A stretch of 64,000 nt of DNA from Diphasiastrum complanatum (GCA_029204225.1 CM055093.1:19334041-19398040); one strand, 5' to 3'. Numbered from the stretch's first letter, positions 36,784 through 48,503 are shown. Made by a program: numbers and translations. Notes: generated from the sequence alone by a model not told the origin.

Positions 36784-39430
36784 TTGATTATTAAGATGTC
36801 TAAATATCATCTCCATATTGATCTTCTCACAGAATATGCTCCACTGTCGAGAAAAAATCTGAAAAGATCCACCTTACCAGCTCACCAAAGGACAAAAGAC
36901 AGGAAACATTGTGATCTATGGGTTGATGGAAGTTTGTATCCAATCGATCCAAGATCAATGCAACATCCAAATTTTAGATTAGTCACACAACTCATACTAT
37001 TTTTGTGTGAAGGACACAATGTCTATTGGGTTATTGTGAAAGATTGAAAAGTTATGGCATTAGTAATTCAATGAAAAAAATCCATTGTTTGGAAAATATG
37101 TTGAATGGTTTGCTTACTGACTACCTAGAAAAAGAAACTCTTTTGTTGCAAACAAAAGAAGAGAATGAGATCTTGAAGATAGATAAATCTCCTTTGCAAG
37201 ATATTATATTAAACCTTAACCAAGAAACTGACAATATGAAACTAATTGTACAAACATTGTGTACCTCATATTGTCAAATAAATGTAGAAGTAAACACATT
37301 ACGGAAACAAATACTGAACAATATTAGCGAAAAAGAGTTATTTTAAAAAGTATTGATGAGCTTTCATCAAGTGGGGGTCAACGGAAAAAAAGAATATATG
37401 CTTTCAAGTAAGATTATGTTTTAAGCTATTCATGTGTTTTGTTTCATCTAGCACATCAATGATTGTGAATTGTTTTTTTTCTAAATCTTATTTTTATTTT
37501 GCAGATTAGCTTTAGTCACCAATGAAAATCTGAAAGACAAGGACATGATTGGAAAGTCTTTGAGTGCAGTACTTACAGCCAAGTCAACGACGAGTCTACT
37601 CGGAAATCAACGATATTCTCGAATCAAGTCCAAGATTGCAGAGGCCCTTATGGGCGAAGTCGGCAAGATCATTGACCGAAATTTGATACAAGGAGCATGT
37701 GATTATTCTGGTATTAGCAGGGATGCATATGACACAATGTTCAAAATTATCAAAATGGCATTTGGACAAGTACATATAAAAAAGTTTCCTATTCCCCGGT
37801 CCTTTCAAATCAGATTAGAGAGGGATGTGTAAAACAGGGGTTTGCAAAACATTCAACCAACAATATGTTTGTAGATCTGAATCATTTACTGAGATTTATT
37901 GTAAAGTTTTATGGAATCACAATGAAAGTATTGAAAAATTGATATCAGTTCTCAAGTTAGATGAATCAGAAGTAATAAAGGGACAAAAGCTAGAGAGGGT
38001 TAGTGTTACACTTATGAATGGAGCATTAAGCAATACGATAAACTCAGAGAGTCTTGATTTCAGTGTGCAGTTCGAAAAAAATATCTGGTGGTTGGCAGTT
38101 TTCCAGGTCTAAATTTATTCTATTGCGTACTAGCAACTAATTCATTTCAAATATTTATGGTTTTGTGTTTTAAGCTAACATTGTTTTGTTATTATAGGTC
38201 TAAGTTCAATTCTCTTGAAATAGTTCATGATTTTGTGTTTCAAACAGGTTTTAAAAGAAGATCATGACATTCTTGGATTTTTAGTAAAACAGCATATCCA
38301 GAGATAATTAAGAATCATATGAGCGACACACCACTCAATTTTTTTGGAATAGGTGATTTTAAGGTGGAATGGCATTTGGCTGGAGACCTGAAGTCGTTGA
38401 AGTGCATGTTCAACATTTCACATGGATCAAATTCAAAACATCCATGCCTCTATTGCATGAAAACTACACATGACATGTCGAAGAGCACGAGAGTTTCAAG
38501 GGATATAGAAGATCCGACCTGGAAACCAGTATTACCGATTTCACTTAAAAATGTTCACATTTGTACACTACGTGGAGAGGTTAGAATTATCGAAAAATTG
38601 ATATACCTTCATATTTGATTTGCTTGGAATACTAAGCTAGAGTCATTAGCCAAAAAATCAATAGCTCGATTGGAAGAAGTTTTATCAAAAGCGGGACTTC
38701 ATAAAGGACACGTTAAAATACAAAAGGACGAGAAGCTTTCAGGAAAAATGGGAAACATCCCATGCAAACCAAGTATAGGAGGATCCAAAGCTCGTCGTTT
38801 CTTATCAAATCATTCCGGAAAACCAACTAAAATATAGTACTCAATTTAGATAGATGTACTCAATGCCACAAAGGATTTTGAAGAAAAAGGAACAATGAGG
38901 ATTAGAAAAGTTGAAGTCTGGACAAAGCTTGACAACATGGTCAAATTGCTCAGAATAGATAAATTGTCTGATATTGATGTCCTACTAATTGAGAAATCAA
39001 CAATTGAGTTTGTGGATGCAGTTAAAGATGTCTGAGGTGAAGATCATATTACACATTATATTAACTCTCTTTTCAATGTAACTAACTTTTAGAATTATAA
39101 TCTCATTGCACATATGCTAAATTTAAAATGATTAATATGACAATATTTGTATCTCTGATATTGCAGCACATTTTACAAAATCATGCATCATTTTTTGCAA
39201 AAGCTTGCAGTAGTCTAAGTATTTGGTCATCACAAGGAATGGAGAAATCGCATTGGCAAGCCAGAGCAACATTTCATCGAAATACACAACGCGGTGGAAC
39301 ATCTCAAAAAAATAGTTACATCATCCAGCTATTTCAATGGTTCTACAGACGTATTCAAATCCGATATAAAACTAGATCAACAAATTATCAGAAATTCAGG
39401 AAAGGCGTGCAAAATTATAGACGAAAATAA
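36784..39430 (+). pseudogene. Orphan multi-exon gene, possibly transposon-derived, decayed
   Basis: Plus-strand coding pieces: about 36796-37047 (SKYHLHIDLLTEYAPLSRKN), 37026-37346 (coiled-coil-like, Glu/Lys/Leu-rich), an intron at 37408-37504 with GTAAG and TTGCAG, then LALVTNENLKDKDMIGKSL to 37832, 37825-38109, a likely intron to 38248, and 38249-38618. The last piece carries HLAGDLKSLKCM and SKHPCLYCM, then VHICTLRGEVRIIEKL. A terminal exon at 39167-39430 contains SSQGMEKSHWQARATFHRNT. Frameshifts near 37825 and 38295 and stops near 38618 and 38840 show decay. The GDLK...CLYC and QGMEKSH patterns recall, from memory only, orphan proteins found in scattered eukaryotes and suspected to be transposon-encoded. 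Catalytic residues were not identified. A lost host gene is the alternative. Confidence 0.5.
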
Positions 39431-39528
39431 TATTGATGCAAGACTCAACTGATAGTAATTTTCATGATATCAGACAAAAAAAGTATATGTATTATATCGC
39501 ATCATTTCAAGAACAATGCAAGGAAAAA

Positions 39529-39968
39529 TCATTGTTTCTCTTTGTCTTTAATGATCAGCTTTGTTGTGTGATCATGAAGAAAAAATTTTCTATCATATGG
39601 ATCTAGAAGATCAATGGATCTTCTTTTGCTCAAGTCAATGTATCCGGAGAAAACAGCTAAGGAAGAAGACCTTTTCGGAAGTTCCTCAACTACATAGCCA
39701 AATACTTTTATGACAATGTCTCTCTTCGCAAAAATAATTTTATATGTATTCGGAGGGTATTTATGCTCATTCGAGAAATAGGATAACTCTTTAATTGTCA
39801 TTATTATTGTCACAACATCTGAAGAAAATTTGCTATGATAAATGCAAATCTCTTTATTTACAAAGCACTTCAAATAATTGGACAGGGATGAATCCCTTTG
39901 TCGTGATCCCAAGCCTTCCCTCAAATATCTCTGTCTTGTTGCAAAGGCATCCACCTCCACAATAGCCT
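39529..39968 (-). CDS. Unrecognised terminal exon, 143-codon open frame
   Basis: Open minus-strand frame ending KLIIKDKEKQ and stop. Read on the minus strand, a pyrimidine-rich tract and TTTTATAG stand directly before GCTATTGTGGAGG, so this could be a last exon with acceptor at 39969. The protein is basic (RYLREGLGSRQRDSS, ELPKRSSSLAVFSGYIDLSK) and matches no family I know. It converges tail to tail on the orphan gene, so both might belong to one mobile element. No upstream exon was found before the copia H LTR. Confidence 0.35.
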
Positions 39969-39974
39969 ATAAAA

Positions 39975-40163
39975 TACGAGCAAAGGTCACATATCTTGAA
40001 AAAAAATAACTATATTTGAATAAAAATCTCATTCAGATAAAACTAGATTCACCTATCAGGTCACGCTCATCAGCTTGAAATCAATGATCAATAAACGTAC
40101 AAGAAAATGAAATCAGAAATTACTCATTCACCAAGGAGACAACTGTGGACTTGATTTCCAACA
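39975..40163 (-). repeat. Start of the 3' LTR of copia H
   Basis: On the minus strand TGTTGGAAATC at 40163 directly follows the purine tract CTTAAGGGGGAC. The LTR end is not defined; it may be truncated near the exon at 39968. Confidence 0.5.
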
Positions 40164-42830
40164 GTCCCCCTTAAGGTCACGGTTGGTGCCTTTTTATCTT
40201 CGTCAAGTTTAGCATGCTGAAGAACTTCTAACGCTTGATCCTGGGAAGCGCTTTGGGGAAGATGTCTGCGACATTTCTGTTGTTGAGCAGTATTGAAGGA
40301 TCACTTGCCTTGAGAAAACTTTCTCCTGAATAAAATGATACTATATTTCTATGTGCTTAGATTTGCCATGAAATCTGGGATTCAGTGACAGTGAAATACA
40401 GCTCAACTTGTCACATAGAATGGTGGTAGCATTGAACTGAGTGTGATTTAAGTCATGAAGTAATAAAGAGGTCCATATAGTTTCTTTTGAAGCTTGACAT
40501 GCTACGATGTACTCTGCCTTAGTCGAAGAAAGCGCAACTGATTTCTACTTCCTTGAGTTCCATGAAGTCGGTCCCCCTGCCAGATAGAACCAGACCCGGA
40601 GGTAAATTTTATGGTAGAGACTATTCCTCCCCAATCTGAGTCGGAGTAGCCTCACAGGACGAGTGGGTCAATAGCATTTCCATCATAACATAAAATGTGA
40701 TCTAAACTTCCATGAATGTATCTCATCACTCTCTTTAATGCTTTCCAATGAGAGATCCTAGGATTAGACATGAATTGAATTAACATGCTAACAATGTTTG
40801 CTAAACCTAGTCTAGTACACAACATTGCATACATCAAAGATCCTATTAGTGAATGATAAGTTGATTCTATCGACCCATGCTCTTGCGGCTTGTTTCAGAC
40901 CGTAGATTGCTTTGTGCAGCTTGCACACTTTGTGCTCTTGGCCTTTGACTTCGAATCCTTCCGGTTGGAAGGTATACAACTCCTCTTCGACGTTGTTGTT
41001 GGGAAATGTTGTTTTGACATCCATTTGGTGCATTTCGAGGTCTTCCGCTGTTGCTAACGCAATTAAAGTCTTGATTGATTGCATCTTGATGACAGGACTG
41101 AAAATTTCTTGCTAATTCACTCCTTCGACTTGAGTGAATCCTTTAGCCACCAGCCGTGCTTTCCATTTAGCAATGGAACCATCAGAGTTGATCTTCTTCT
41201 TGAAGATCCACTTGTTGTCGATAACTCTCTTATGAGTGGGGAAGTTGACCAGTGTCTAGGTCTTGTGAGTGGGAAAGTCGACCAGTGTCCAGGTCTGGTT
41301 CGTCAAAAGTGAGTTGTACTCGCTTTCCATAGCTTCTTGCCACTTCACAACATCCTTGGAGTTAATTGCTTCGGCTAGCTCTCTGGTTCTTTTGATGAAG
41401 TCCAGAATGATTGAGGTGTATACCTCTCAGGAACTGTCCGAGTCCGTGAGGATCTGCGGACGTTTGGTTGACCAGGATGCAATGATGCTTCTTCTTGAAT
41501 TTCTCCAGATCTGTTCGAACTAGCTTGGTCTGGTCTGATGACAGGTACTATCAGCTGCTCAGCTTCTATAGTTGTAGCTGCAGGTTCTGTAGAAGGAACA
41601 TCAACGCTGGAAGAATCCATGCTACGTAAAATAGGATGAAATGACATAGCATCATTTATCGATGGCTATTTGAAACCATAGTATGTATGTTCTTGAAATA
41701 TTATATCCCTAGAGACAAATACTACATTGGTGGATGGATCATAAACTTGATAAGCTTTATATTCATCAAGATAGCTAATAAAAATACATTTACTTGTCTT
41801 ATGATCCAGCTTCTTCCTAAGTTGTTTAGGAATGTGAACAAAATATATACAACCAAAGATTTTTAAATGGCTGACACTAGGCTTGTGTCCATGCCAAAAT
41901 TCATAAAGAGTTTTGTTGTTGACGATTTTGGTGTTGGATTTGTTCTGTAAGTAACAGACTATGGCAATAGCTTCTGCCCAGAACTTCGCAGGTAGATGTG
42001 ATTGATGTATCATAGATCTGACTGAGTTGAGAAGAGTTCGGTTCTTCCTTTCTGCAATCTCGTTCTGTTGAGGTGAATAGAAAGTGGTGAACGGTCTTCT
42101 AATACCATGTTCAACTATGTAGTCGGACATCTCGTTAGAGAGGTATTCGCCACCACCATCAGTTTGGAGTGCTTTCACTTTTGTAGACGTTTGTGTCTCA
42201 TCCATGGCCTTGAATCTCTTGAAGCATTCAAAGGCTTTAGATTTGTGCTTAATGAACATGACTGTAGACCATCTAGAATAATCATCTATGAAAGTGATAA
42301 AATAGATTGCATCTCCCAAGGACGGAGTTGGCATTGAACCACACAGATTGCTATGTACAAGATCCAATACATGCTTTGTTTTGATGGAATGTGATTTGGG
42401 AAACTTGTTTCTAGAGTGTTTGCCATAGACGCATGGAGTCACAAAAGAAAGATTTTCTATCTAACGAAAAAGGGAAATACAATCCATCAACTAAATTATT
42501 ACAACACATATAGGAAAGTGATCTTGTATTCACGTGTCCAAATCGACTATGCCACAAAATAGCATTATCGTTTACATTTTCATGAGAGATGCTAGCTAAT
42601 GCAACTGAATTAGAGAGTACGTAAAGATTTCCGACTCTAGTGCATGTAGTCAGAGTAGTATCTTCATCGAAGATTGTACTCTACTCAGACGAGAAAGTAA
42701 TAGTGTAGCCCTCATCAGTCATCTTAGAAACTAACAACAGGTTCTTTGACAACTTTCCACTGCCAGTCATCCCCACGTTTTACAACACCTTGGAGTTAGA
42801 TTCCTCGCCCCGTGGCTCATCTTGCTAGAG
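40164..42830 (-). pseudogene. Copia H: pre-integrase, integrase, RT and RNase H, decayed
   Basis: Minus-strand copia polyprotein missing gag. Pre-integrase relic near 42790-42500 (NLLLVSKMTDEGYTITFS, LWHSRFGHVNTRSLSYM). Integrase is open at 42442-41666: LDLVHSNLCGSM, QTDGGGEYLSNEM, and QQNEIAERKNR in place of QQNGVAERKNR. The linker (41647-41375) has RRSSRTRTVPERY. RT is partial at 41084-40812 (MHQMDVKTTFPNNNVEEELY, YGLKQAARAW), and then about 100 residues including the YVDD active site are deleted. The frame resumes in the RNase H entry region (40837-40652, ISHWKALKRVMRYIHGS), which is followed by degraded RNase H to about 40190. Confidence 0.9.
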
Positions 42831-43229
42831 GCCATATCCCACCTCCTCATGAACCATACCTAGTCCAATTTATTCTCTTGCATTGAATTTCTTCTAAACT
42901 AGATCACACATATACTTTCTGTTATTACGTAAATACCTATAGGTTTTTTTGTCTTTCATTTGAAGGTTGTCTTAAATGGCATAATTTTCTAATTTTGAAA
43001 ATTATAAGAGCAATAAATACGTTACAATTTGTAATGTACCTTTGTTATTTTTAGAAATTTTAAAAATCACCTTACATTTTTGTATGGTTCACTTTTTTAT
43101 TTTTAGAAAGTCGCACAAATCCAAATTTACTATTTTTAAAAAGTCAACTTTTTAAAAATATCACAGCAATCCAAATTTACTATTTTTGAAAAAAAAATTA
43201 AAAAAAAGAGACCTACAGGTTATTTAAGC
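42831..43229. other. AT-rich spacer
   Basis: Low-complexity sequence with repeated phrases such as CAAATTTACTATTTTT and ATTTTTAGAAA. No gene seen. Confidence 0.7.
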
Positions 43230-43901
43230 AGGGGAAGGCCCACGTGCGGGGGCCTTCTGAGTTTGGAGGCGCTGCCGCCCTCACCAAGCGCCTCAAAACC
43301 CGGAAGGCCCTTGCCTTGGGGCCTTCCCCCTTACGTAATTGCCCTCCCAATGGCCATTACTTACTACCTTATCCAATTATTTGTGGTAATGGCCCTCCAA
43401 TACCTACTACCTTATCGATACCTTATCCGTAATGGATTCTTTGTGTTGATTATGCCACTTTTTGGACTTTTTAAAAAGCATAAAATGTCACTGAATTTAA
43501 AAAAAAAAAAATTCAAAATTTTGAAGCCCATTCCAGTCCGCGTCAGACTGTGTCAGTCCGTGTCAGACTATGCGCGTCAGACTGCCACATGGCAGTTTCT
43601 CATTGAATCTCAAAACTGCTGATTATGCTTTGTAAATGGCATGTGGAAAAGTCAAAGACTCCATTACGCAATGGAAGGAGCCGGGCACAGGCCATTCTGC
43701 CCGGTACGGATTTTCAAAAGAATTTGGGCGATTTCCTATTGTGTGGCTTGCTGAGCCGAAACCTATGCGCGCTTTTAGTGGGGGGGGCGGGAAGGCCCTG
43801 CCTGAGGGCCTTCCTTGCTAGGAGGGCCCATGCCCGAGGGCGGGAGCCCTAGGGCAGGCCTCGACTAGCAAGGAAGGCCCGAGGGCTTCGGGCCTTCCCC
43901 T
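43230..43901. mobile_element. GC-rich inverted-repeat element (MITE-like)
   Basis: The outer ends AGGGGAAGGCCC (43230-43241) and GGGCCTTCCCCT (43890-43901) are perfect 12-bp inverted repeats. Inside, GGGCCTTCCTTGCTAG (43806-43821) and CTAGCAAGGAAGGCCC (43865-43880) form a 16-bp perfect stem. The GGCCTTCC motif recurs several times in both orientations. The GC content contrasts sharply with the flanks. No transposase and no clear target duplication were found, so the mobile-element label is inference. Confidence 0.5.
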
Positions 43902-43921
43902 ACGTAATGCCATTGTGCGAA

Positions 43922-44000
43922 GGTTTTTTTTTTTTTGTTTTGTTTTTTGGCCGTACGGTACGGCCGTACGCGTGGACCAGTTTTTTTTTTTTCTCGGTTT
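43922..44000. repeat. Poly-T tracts around a GTACGGCCGTAC palindrome
   Basis: Two T-rich runs flank GGCCGTACGGTACGGCC-type sequence; GTACGGCCGTAC at 43958-43969 is its own reverse complement. Confidence 0.85.
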
Positions 44001-44086
44001 TTTGCCGTTTTTTTTTCCCAAATTTTTTTACGTTTGTGGTGGAATGTGGATGTGGGCAGCCAATGACGGCTGCCACACAGCACATG

Positions 44087-44275
44087 CACATTCCACCGAA
44101 GAGAGGAGAGAGAACATGCATTCCACCGGAGAGAGAACGTGCATTCCACCGGAGAGAGGAGAGAGAACTTGCATTCCACCGGAGAGAGAAGAGAGAAAGT
44201 GAATTCCACCATAGAGAGGAGAGAGAATGACAGATTCTTAGGAGAGAATGACAGATTTTTAGGAGAGAGAAAATT
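44087..44275. repeat. GA-rich minisatellite upstream of the dioxygenase
   Basis: Five copies of a 30-bp unit centred on ATTCCACCGGAGAGAG, with TTCCACC at 44091, 44121, 44144, 44174 and 44204 (one unit is 23 bp). It is followed by two copies of AGGAGAGAATGACAGATT. It lies about 270-450 bases before the gene's ATG, in promoter or 5' UTR position. Confidence 0.9.
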
Positions 44276-44543
44276 GGATGAACATTATGCTCCTGGAGGT
44301 GGTCCCAAAATACAAAGGACACCTGAGCACAATGCATTAGGGATGCGAGAGGCACCATAGCTTGATCACACACGCACACACACCTTCTTAATTTCCAAAA
44401 CTGATGTGAGCTGAGCAGAGAAGAAAGGCAGGATAGATTCTGGTAGTCAATTATAACCAGCCTCATTAACATAGTTCTCCATACTCTGCTGTGCAATTGT
44501 TCTAAGATTTTGCCTGTCCATCTAAATTACAGTCCATCCCCAT

Positions 44544-46354
44544 ATGGCTGCTGCCACTATACTGGAAGGGGCAAACCATGCATGGAGTGGGCTGAGCTTG
44601 GAGGAACTCAGGAGGGGTGCTAAAGCATTGGTGGACGGTGGGCTCACACGGATTCCTGATAGATACATTCTGCCTCCCCACCAAAGACCAAATTACTCAC
44701 AGGTCTTGTCCTGTGATAACATTCCAGTGATAGATCTTGCAGGTTTAGATTCTGGATATGAAAACAGAGCACAAGTAATAACGGACATAGCCAAAGCCTG
44801 TCAGAATTGGGGATTTTACCAGGTGGGTTGTCCCTCCTCATGGTATGATGGAAATGTGATGTGTAATTTTGTAGCTAGATCCAATGTTTCGACACGAACA
44901 TCCACTAAATGTGCTCCAACATGCGGCTAGGATTTGATAGTCCAAATCTTTTGGTGCCTTAATGATGAAAGGGATTTTTTTATCACACATCTGTCTTGTT
45001 TTATTTACATTATTTATTGCCCTCAATTTGCAGGTGGTAAATCACGGTGTCCCCTTCGCGGTGATGCAAAAAAGTCATCCAACAATTTCATGAGCTGCCG
45101 ACAGAGGAGAAGTTAATGGACTATTCCAATGATCCAGCCCGCCCAAGGCATTTCAAGACTAGTTTCAACCCAGCAAAAGAAACAACCCTTCAATGGCGAG
45201 ATAGCCTCTTGCAGCTTTGCTTTCCCGATCCTGGAGATGAATGGTGGTTTGAAAACCCCCTTGATTACAGGTATACTGAACAGATTCCAGCCATCCTTGG
45301 CAAAGTACCTTTGCTTGGATTATTGCTCCACTTGATGGAACATGGTTTAAGTATACCTTTTGCCACAAAATTTACTTTTCTTTGGGGCCTCCATTTTGTA
45401 ATGTTTTTATTTGTTTGCAGAGATGTTGCAAGAGAGTACGGTAAAGAGGTGAGGGTCTTGGCTAAACGGCTTCTGACAGCCATGTCTGAAGGCCTTGGAC
45501 TGAGCGTTGATGCTCTGAATTCTGCCTTTGGCAGCTACAGACAGGTGTATGCGGGAAACTACTATCCACCATGTCCCAATGCAAATCTGGTCCTGGGCGT
45601 GGATTCTCATTCTGATCCAGGCGGATTAACAGTACTCCTTCAGGATCAAATTGGAGGATTACAGGTACTTCATGAAGGGAATTGGGTTTTAGTAAAGCCC
45701 ATCGAGAACGCATTTGTTATTAATGTTGGCGATCAAATTGAGGTAAATTCTAACTCTAATGGTCTTAAAGGGGGCCAAGCTAGATACCACACATCTCCTG
45801 AATTTTAAATCTTCAAAATCTAAAGAGCCAATTACAAAATAGGATCCTTGGTCAGTAGGTGTATTTCAGTTCATGTTTTCCCTTTGAGTGCAGGAAGCAG
45901 TTAAGTGCTTCCTATGCCCTATCTGGTTGCATTTGATGCCATTAGATATTGAAACATTTCAATTGCATCTAGTATGGAAGTGCTACTTATGACCCGATGA
46001 GATAGATGGCTTCCATCAATTGAGATGTCTATCCTCTGAATTATTGTGTTAACCTAATAATTATTATCATGTTCCGTCTACACAATGCAGATACTAAGCA
46101 ATGGGAAATACAAGAGTGTGGTTCACCGTGCTGTTTTGAATACTGGAAAATCTCCTCGCATTTCTATACCAACATTTTGCAGTCCCTCTTGGGATGTTAG
46201 AATTGCTCCTATCTCAGAACTTTTAGATGAAAGTCATCCTCCTTTGTACAGAGAATTCATCTTTGGTGACTATTTCAAAACTTTCAGCTCCAAAGCTCTT
46301 GATGGCAAAAGCTGTATGAAGCTTATGAGTCTACCTATTGAGGAGAAGAAATAA
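44544..46354 (+). CDS. 2-oxoglutarate/Fe(II)-dependent dioxygenase, four exons, one apparent frameshift
   Basis: Soluble oxygenase of the plant DOXC group (flavonol synthase, anthocyanidin synthase and SRG1-like relatives). It would couple decarboxylation of 2-oxoglutarate to substrate oxidation; substrate unknown. Exons: 44544-44822, 45034-45270, 45421-45742, 46091-46354, all with GT-AG introns (211, 150 and 348 bp) and matching phases. The N-terminal dioxygenase domain has IPVIDLAGL, and exon 2 starts VVNHGVPF. The catalytic domain has NYYPPCP, the iron ligands His235 and Asp237 (DSHSDPGG) and His291, and the 2-oxoglutarate-binding pair Arg302 and Ser304 (RISIPTF). Exon 2 has a run of six A near 45067-45072; with six the frame ends within about nine codons, with five it continues perfectly. 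Summed exons are 1102 bases, one more than 367 codons, so a single inserted base is indicated. It is a recent pseudogene, an edited site or an assembly error. Confidence 0.92.
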
Positions 46355-46581
46355 AAGTTCATGTACTATTCTTACTTTGACAAGCTATTCCTTTCTATGG
46401 AAACCAAGGAGGCTGGGGAGATTGCCAATTAAAGCATGTAGACATGTAAATACTTGCTTGAATGGTACATGCTAAGAGGATGTGGTTTAGTGATTGTGTT
46501 ATATGTATTAATGATTTTTAGCTTTATCGCCATTATAGTAATCTATATTACTATTGTGATCTGTTAAAAGTTAAGCATTGA

Positions 46582-46587
46582 AATAAA
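46582..46587 (+). terminator. Possible polyadenylation signal of the dioxygenase gene
   Basis: AATAAA about 230 bases after the stop codon and just before the 70-bp repeat array. Plant signals are loose, so this is suggestive only. Confidence 0.35.
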
Positions 46588-46604
46588 TTTTCTTTACTTT
46601 CAAT

Positions 46605-46990
46605 GGAGTCCAGCAATGGATTACATACATTCATTCTCACTTTTGAGATTGAGCATTTGACAAAATTTGAGTAGGAAGTCCAGCGATGGACTACATGCAT
46701 CCATATTCTCATTTGAGAGTAGGTTTTTCACTAAATACATGAGGAAGGTCCAGCGATGCATTACATGCTTGTGCTCTCTCTTGTGAGAGGAAACTTTTGT
46801 GCTAATGATACATAAGAAGTCCAGCGATGGATAGTATGCATTTACATTCACCTATAAGCAACTCTATTTATGATAAATGTGTGGGGAGTCCTGCGATGGA
46901 CAGTAGGCTCTCCGTCTCAATTCTGATTATACTTACTATGAGCATAATGAGGGAGATCCAGCAATGGACTCCTATTATGGTCTTTTCACG
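46605..46990. repeat. Six tandem 70-bp repeats with hairpin cores
   Basis: Core AGTCCAGCRATGGA starts at about 46607, 46677, 46747, 46818, 46887 and 46955. Between cores the sequence has diverged heavily, while the cores are conserved. Each core can pair TCCA with TGGA (five pairs in the second copy, GTCCA with TGGAC) around a four-base loop that is GCAA or GCGA. Confidence 0.9.
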
Positions 46991-48180
46991 ATAATATGGT
47001 GGGATTATGAACCTTTGGCTCATCATCCTATTATGAACGGTTTTCGCTTTTGCTCTCTATAACTCGTCGTTTCTACTTTCTAAAAGTTTAGGATGGTTTA
47101 CGTGTAAGGAATGGTGTATGTTCTCTATTTTTACATAATCTAAGTACTAACACTTTTTGCTAAACTGAATGACTATTCGTGCGTCGTGACAATGTAGCGA
47201 CATCCGTTGCTATGAACTCCTTTATTACTCTTTGGTTCTTACTTGAACCAAGCATTATCGTATTCAAAGCAAAGGTATGCTTTTTACCGATATTTTACAA
47301 AACAGAAAATACACACCGCTTACACCTTTCATCTCTGCAAATGCTATTAAATGTTTTCTCTATGGTTTAAAGATTATTGCAATCTCAGTCCTATCGGTCC
47401 TAACTTTCCATATCCTAGCTCTAGGTGAGGGTGATAATCCTAGCTCCCTGGCTTCCCTCCCCTAGCTCTTTCCATGTAGTGTGAACACGTTCCTTCAAAG
47501 TTTAGGATCTTATATGAATCATATGACTGTGCGTGGTAAAGAGGGTGGTGCTTACAATTTTCATAAGATGTCTCTGAGCACTCAATCAACAATTTTAAGG
47601 CACGCAAAATGAAGCTAGTACACATACACCAAAGTAGAAATAGGACGTCATCTCTTTGTTACTTGTCATGCAACGCGGGGGTGCCAATTATCCGCGCCGC
47701 CCTGTTTGATGGATGGTGGTATTTTGCCAATCGCCAGGCCTAGGTATTTCGCTAGGTAGTTCCAACGATGGAGATGACTGGTTTGACCCCTAACCGAGGT
47801 GGTGTATTTCAACCACGCACGGTGATGACCCACTCTTCTATTTCAAAGAGGTCGGATCACTGACTTAAACATGCATGAAACATCTCATTTCCAACTACAA
47901 CATCAGACTGAGTCTTGCAACCTAAGCACAATGTGCATAGAGATTTTAACTTTTGATAATTGTGAGCATACTATGAAGAGACACAACTAGCATGCTATCT
48001 AACTTGATCATCACTAAGCAAGCCCATATCAAAGTAACCATGCTAACTTAAAATTGGAGCCAAGCCAAATACGAGTTATGCTAAGCTAATCATGCGAACG
48101 ACATTCCACAATCCAATCGTCATATCCCATTATCACAAGAGCTTAAGAACGGAAAAAGCAATATGCTTCAATAATGGGGT
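46991..48180. other. Intergenic, nothing recognised
   Basis: No convincing gene. TTCCAACGATGGAG near 47760 resembles the core of the 70-bp repeats and may be a stray copy. Confidence 0.55.
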
Positions 48181-48503
48181 TTGAAATGTATACCTTTATA
48201 AACCGTGAAATGTATACCTTTATAAACCAAGGGACCGGTGTGCCATGAAAAACCCCAAGTCATTTGCCCATTGTAGTTGTTTGTCGTGGAGGAGAACCAC
48301 CAGTGATGATGATGACAAAGTTCACTGTCCAACTTCCCAGCCGAGAACAAGTGACGTTATTAGCAGCACCTACTGATTCCTTCATTGAAACACGCACCGT
48401 AATATGTCGTAATGAGCTAAGAAAAAGAATATGTCGTAATGAGCTAAGAAAAAGCTTACTTACCAGCATGGAGCTAGGAAAAAGCTTACTTACCAGCGTG
48501 AAA
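48181..48503. repeat. Cluster of short tandem duplications
   Basis: A 24-bp unit (TGAAATGTATACCTTTATAAACC) is doubled at 48181-48228. A 27-bp unit beginning AATATGTCGTAATGAGC is doubled at 48401-48454. A 30-bp unit beginning CTTACTTACCAGC is repeated about 1.6 times at 48455-48503. Confidence 0.9.

Noticed and set aside
43900-44230. Overlapping frames of 95-198 codons on both strands
   Set aside because: They arise from poly-T/A tracts and the GA minisatellite and have repeat-derived composition.
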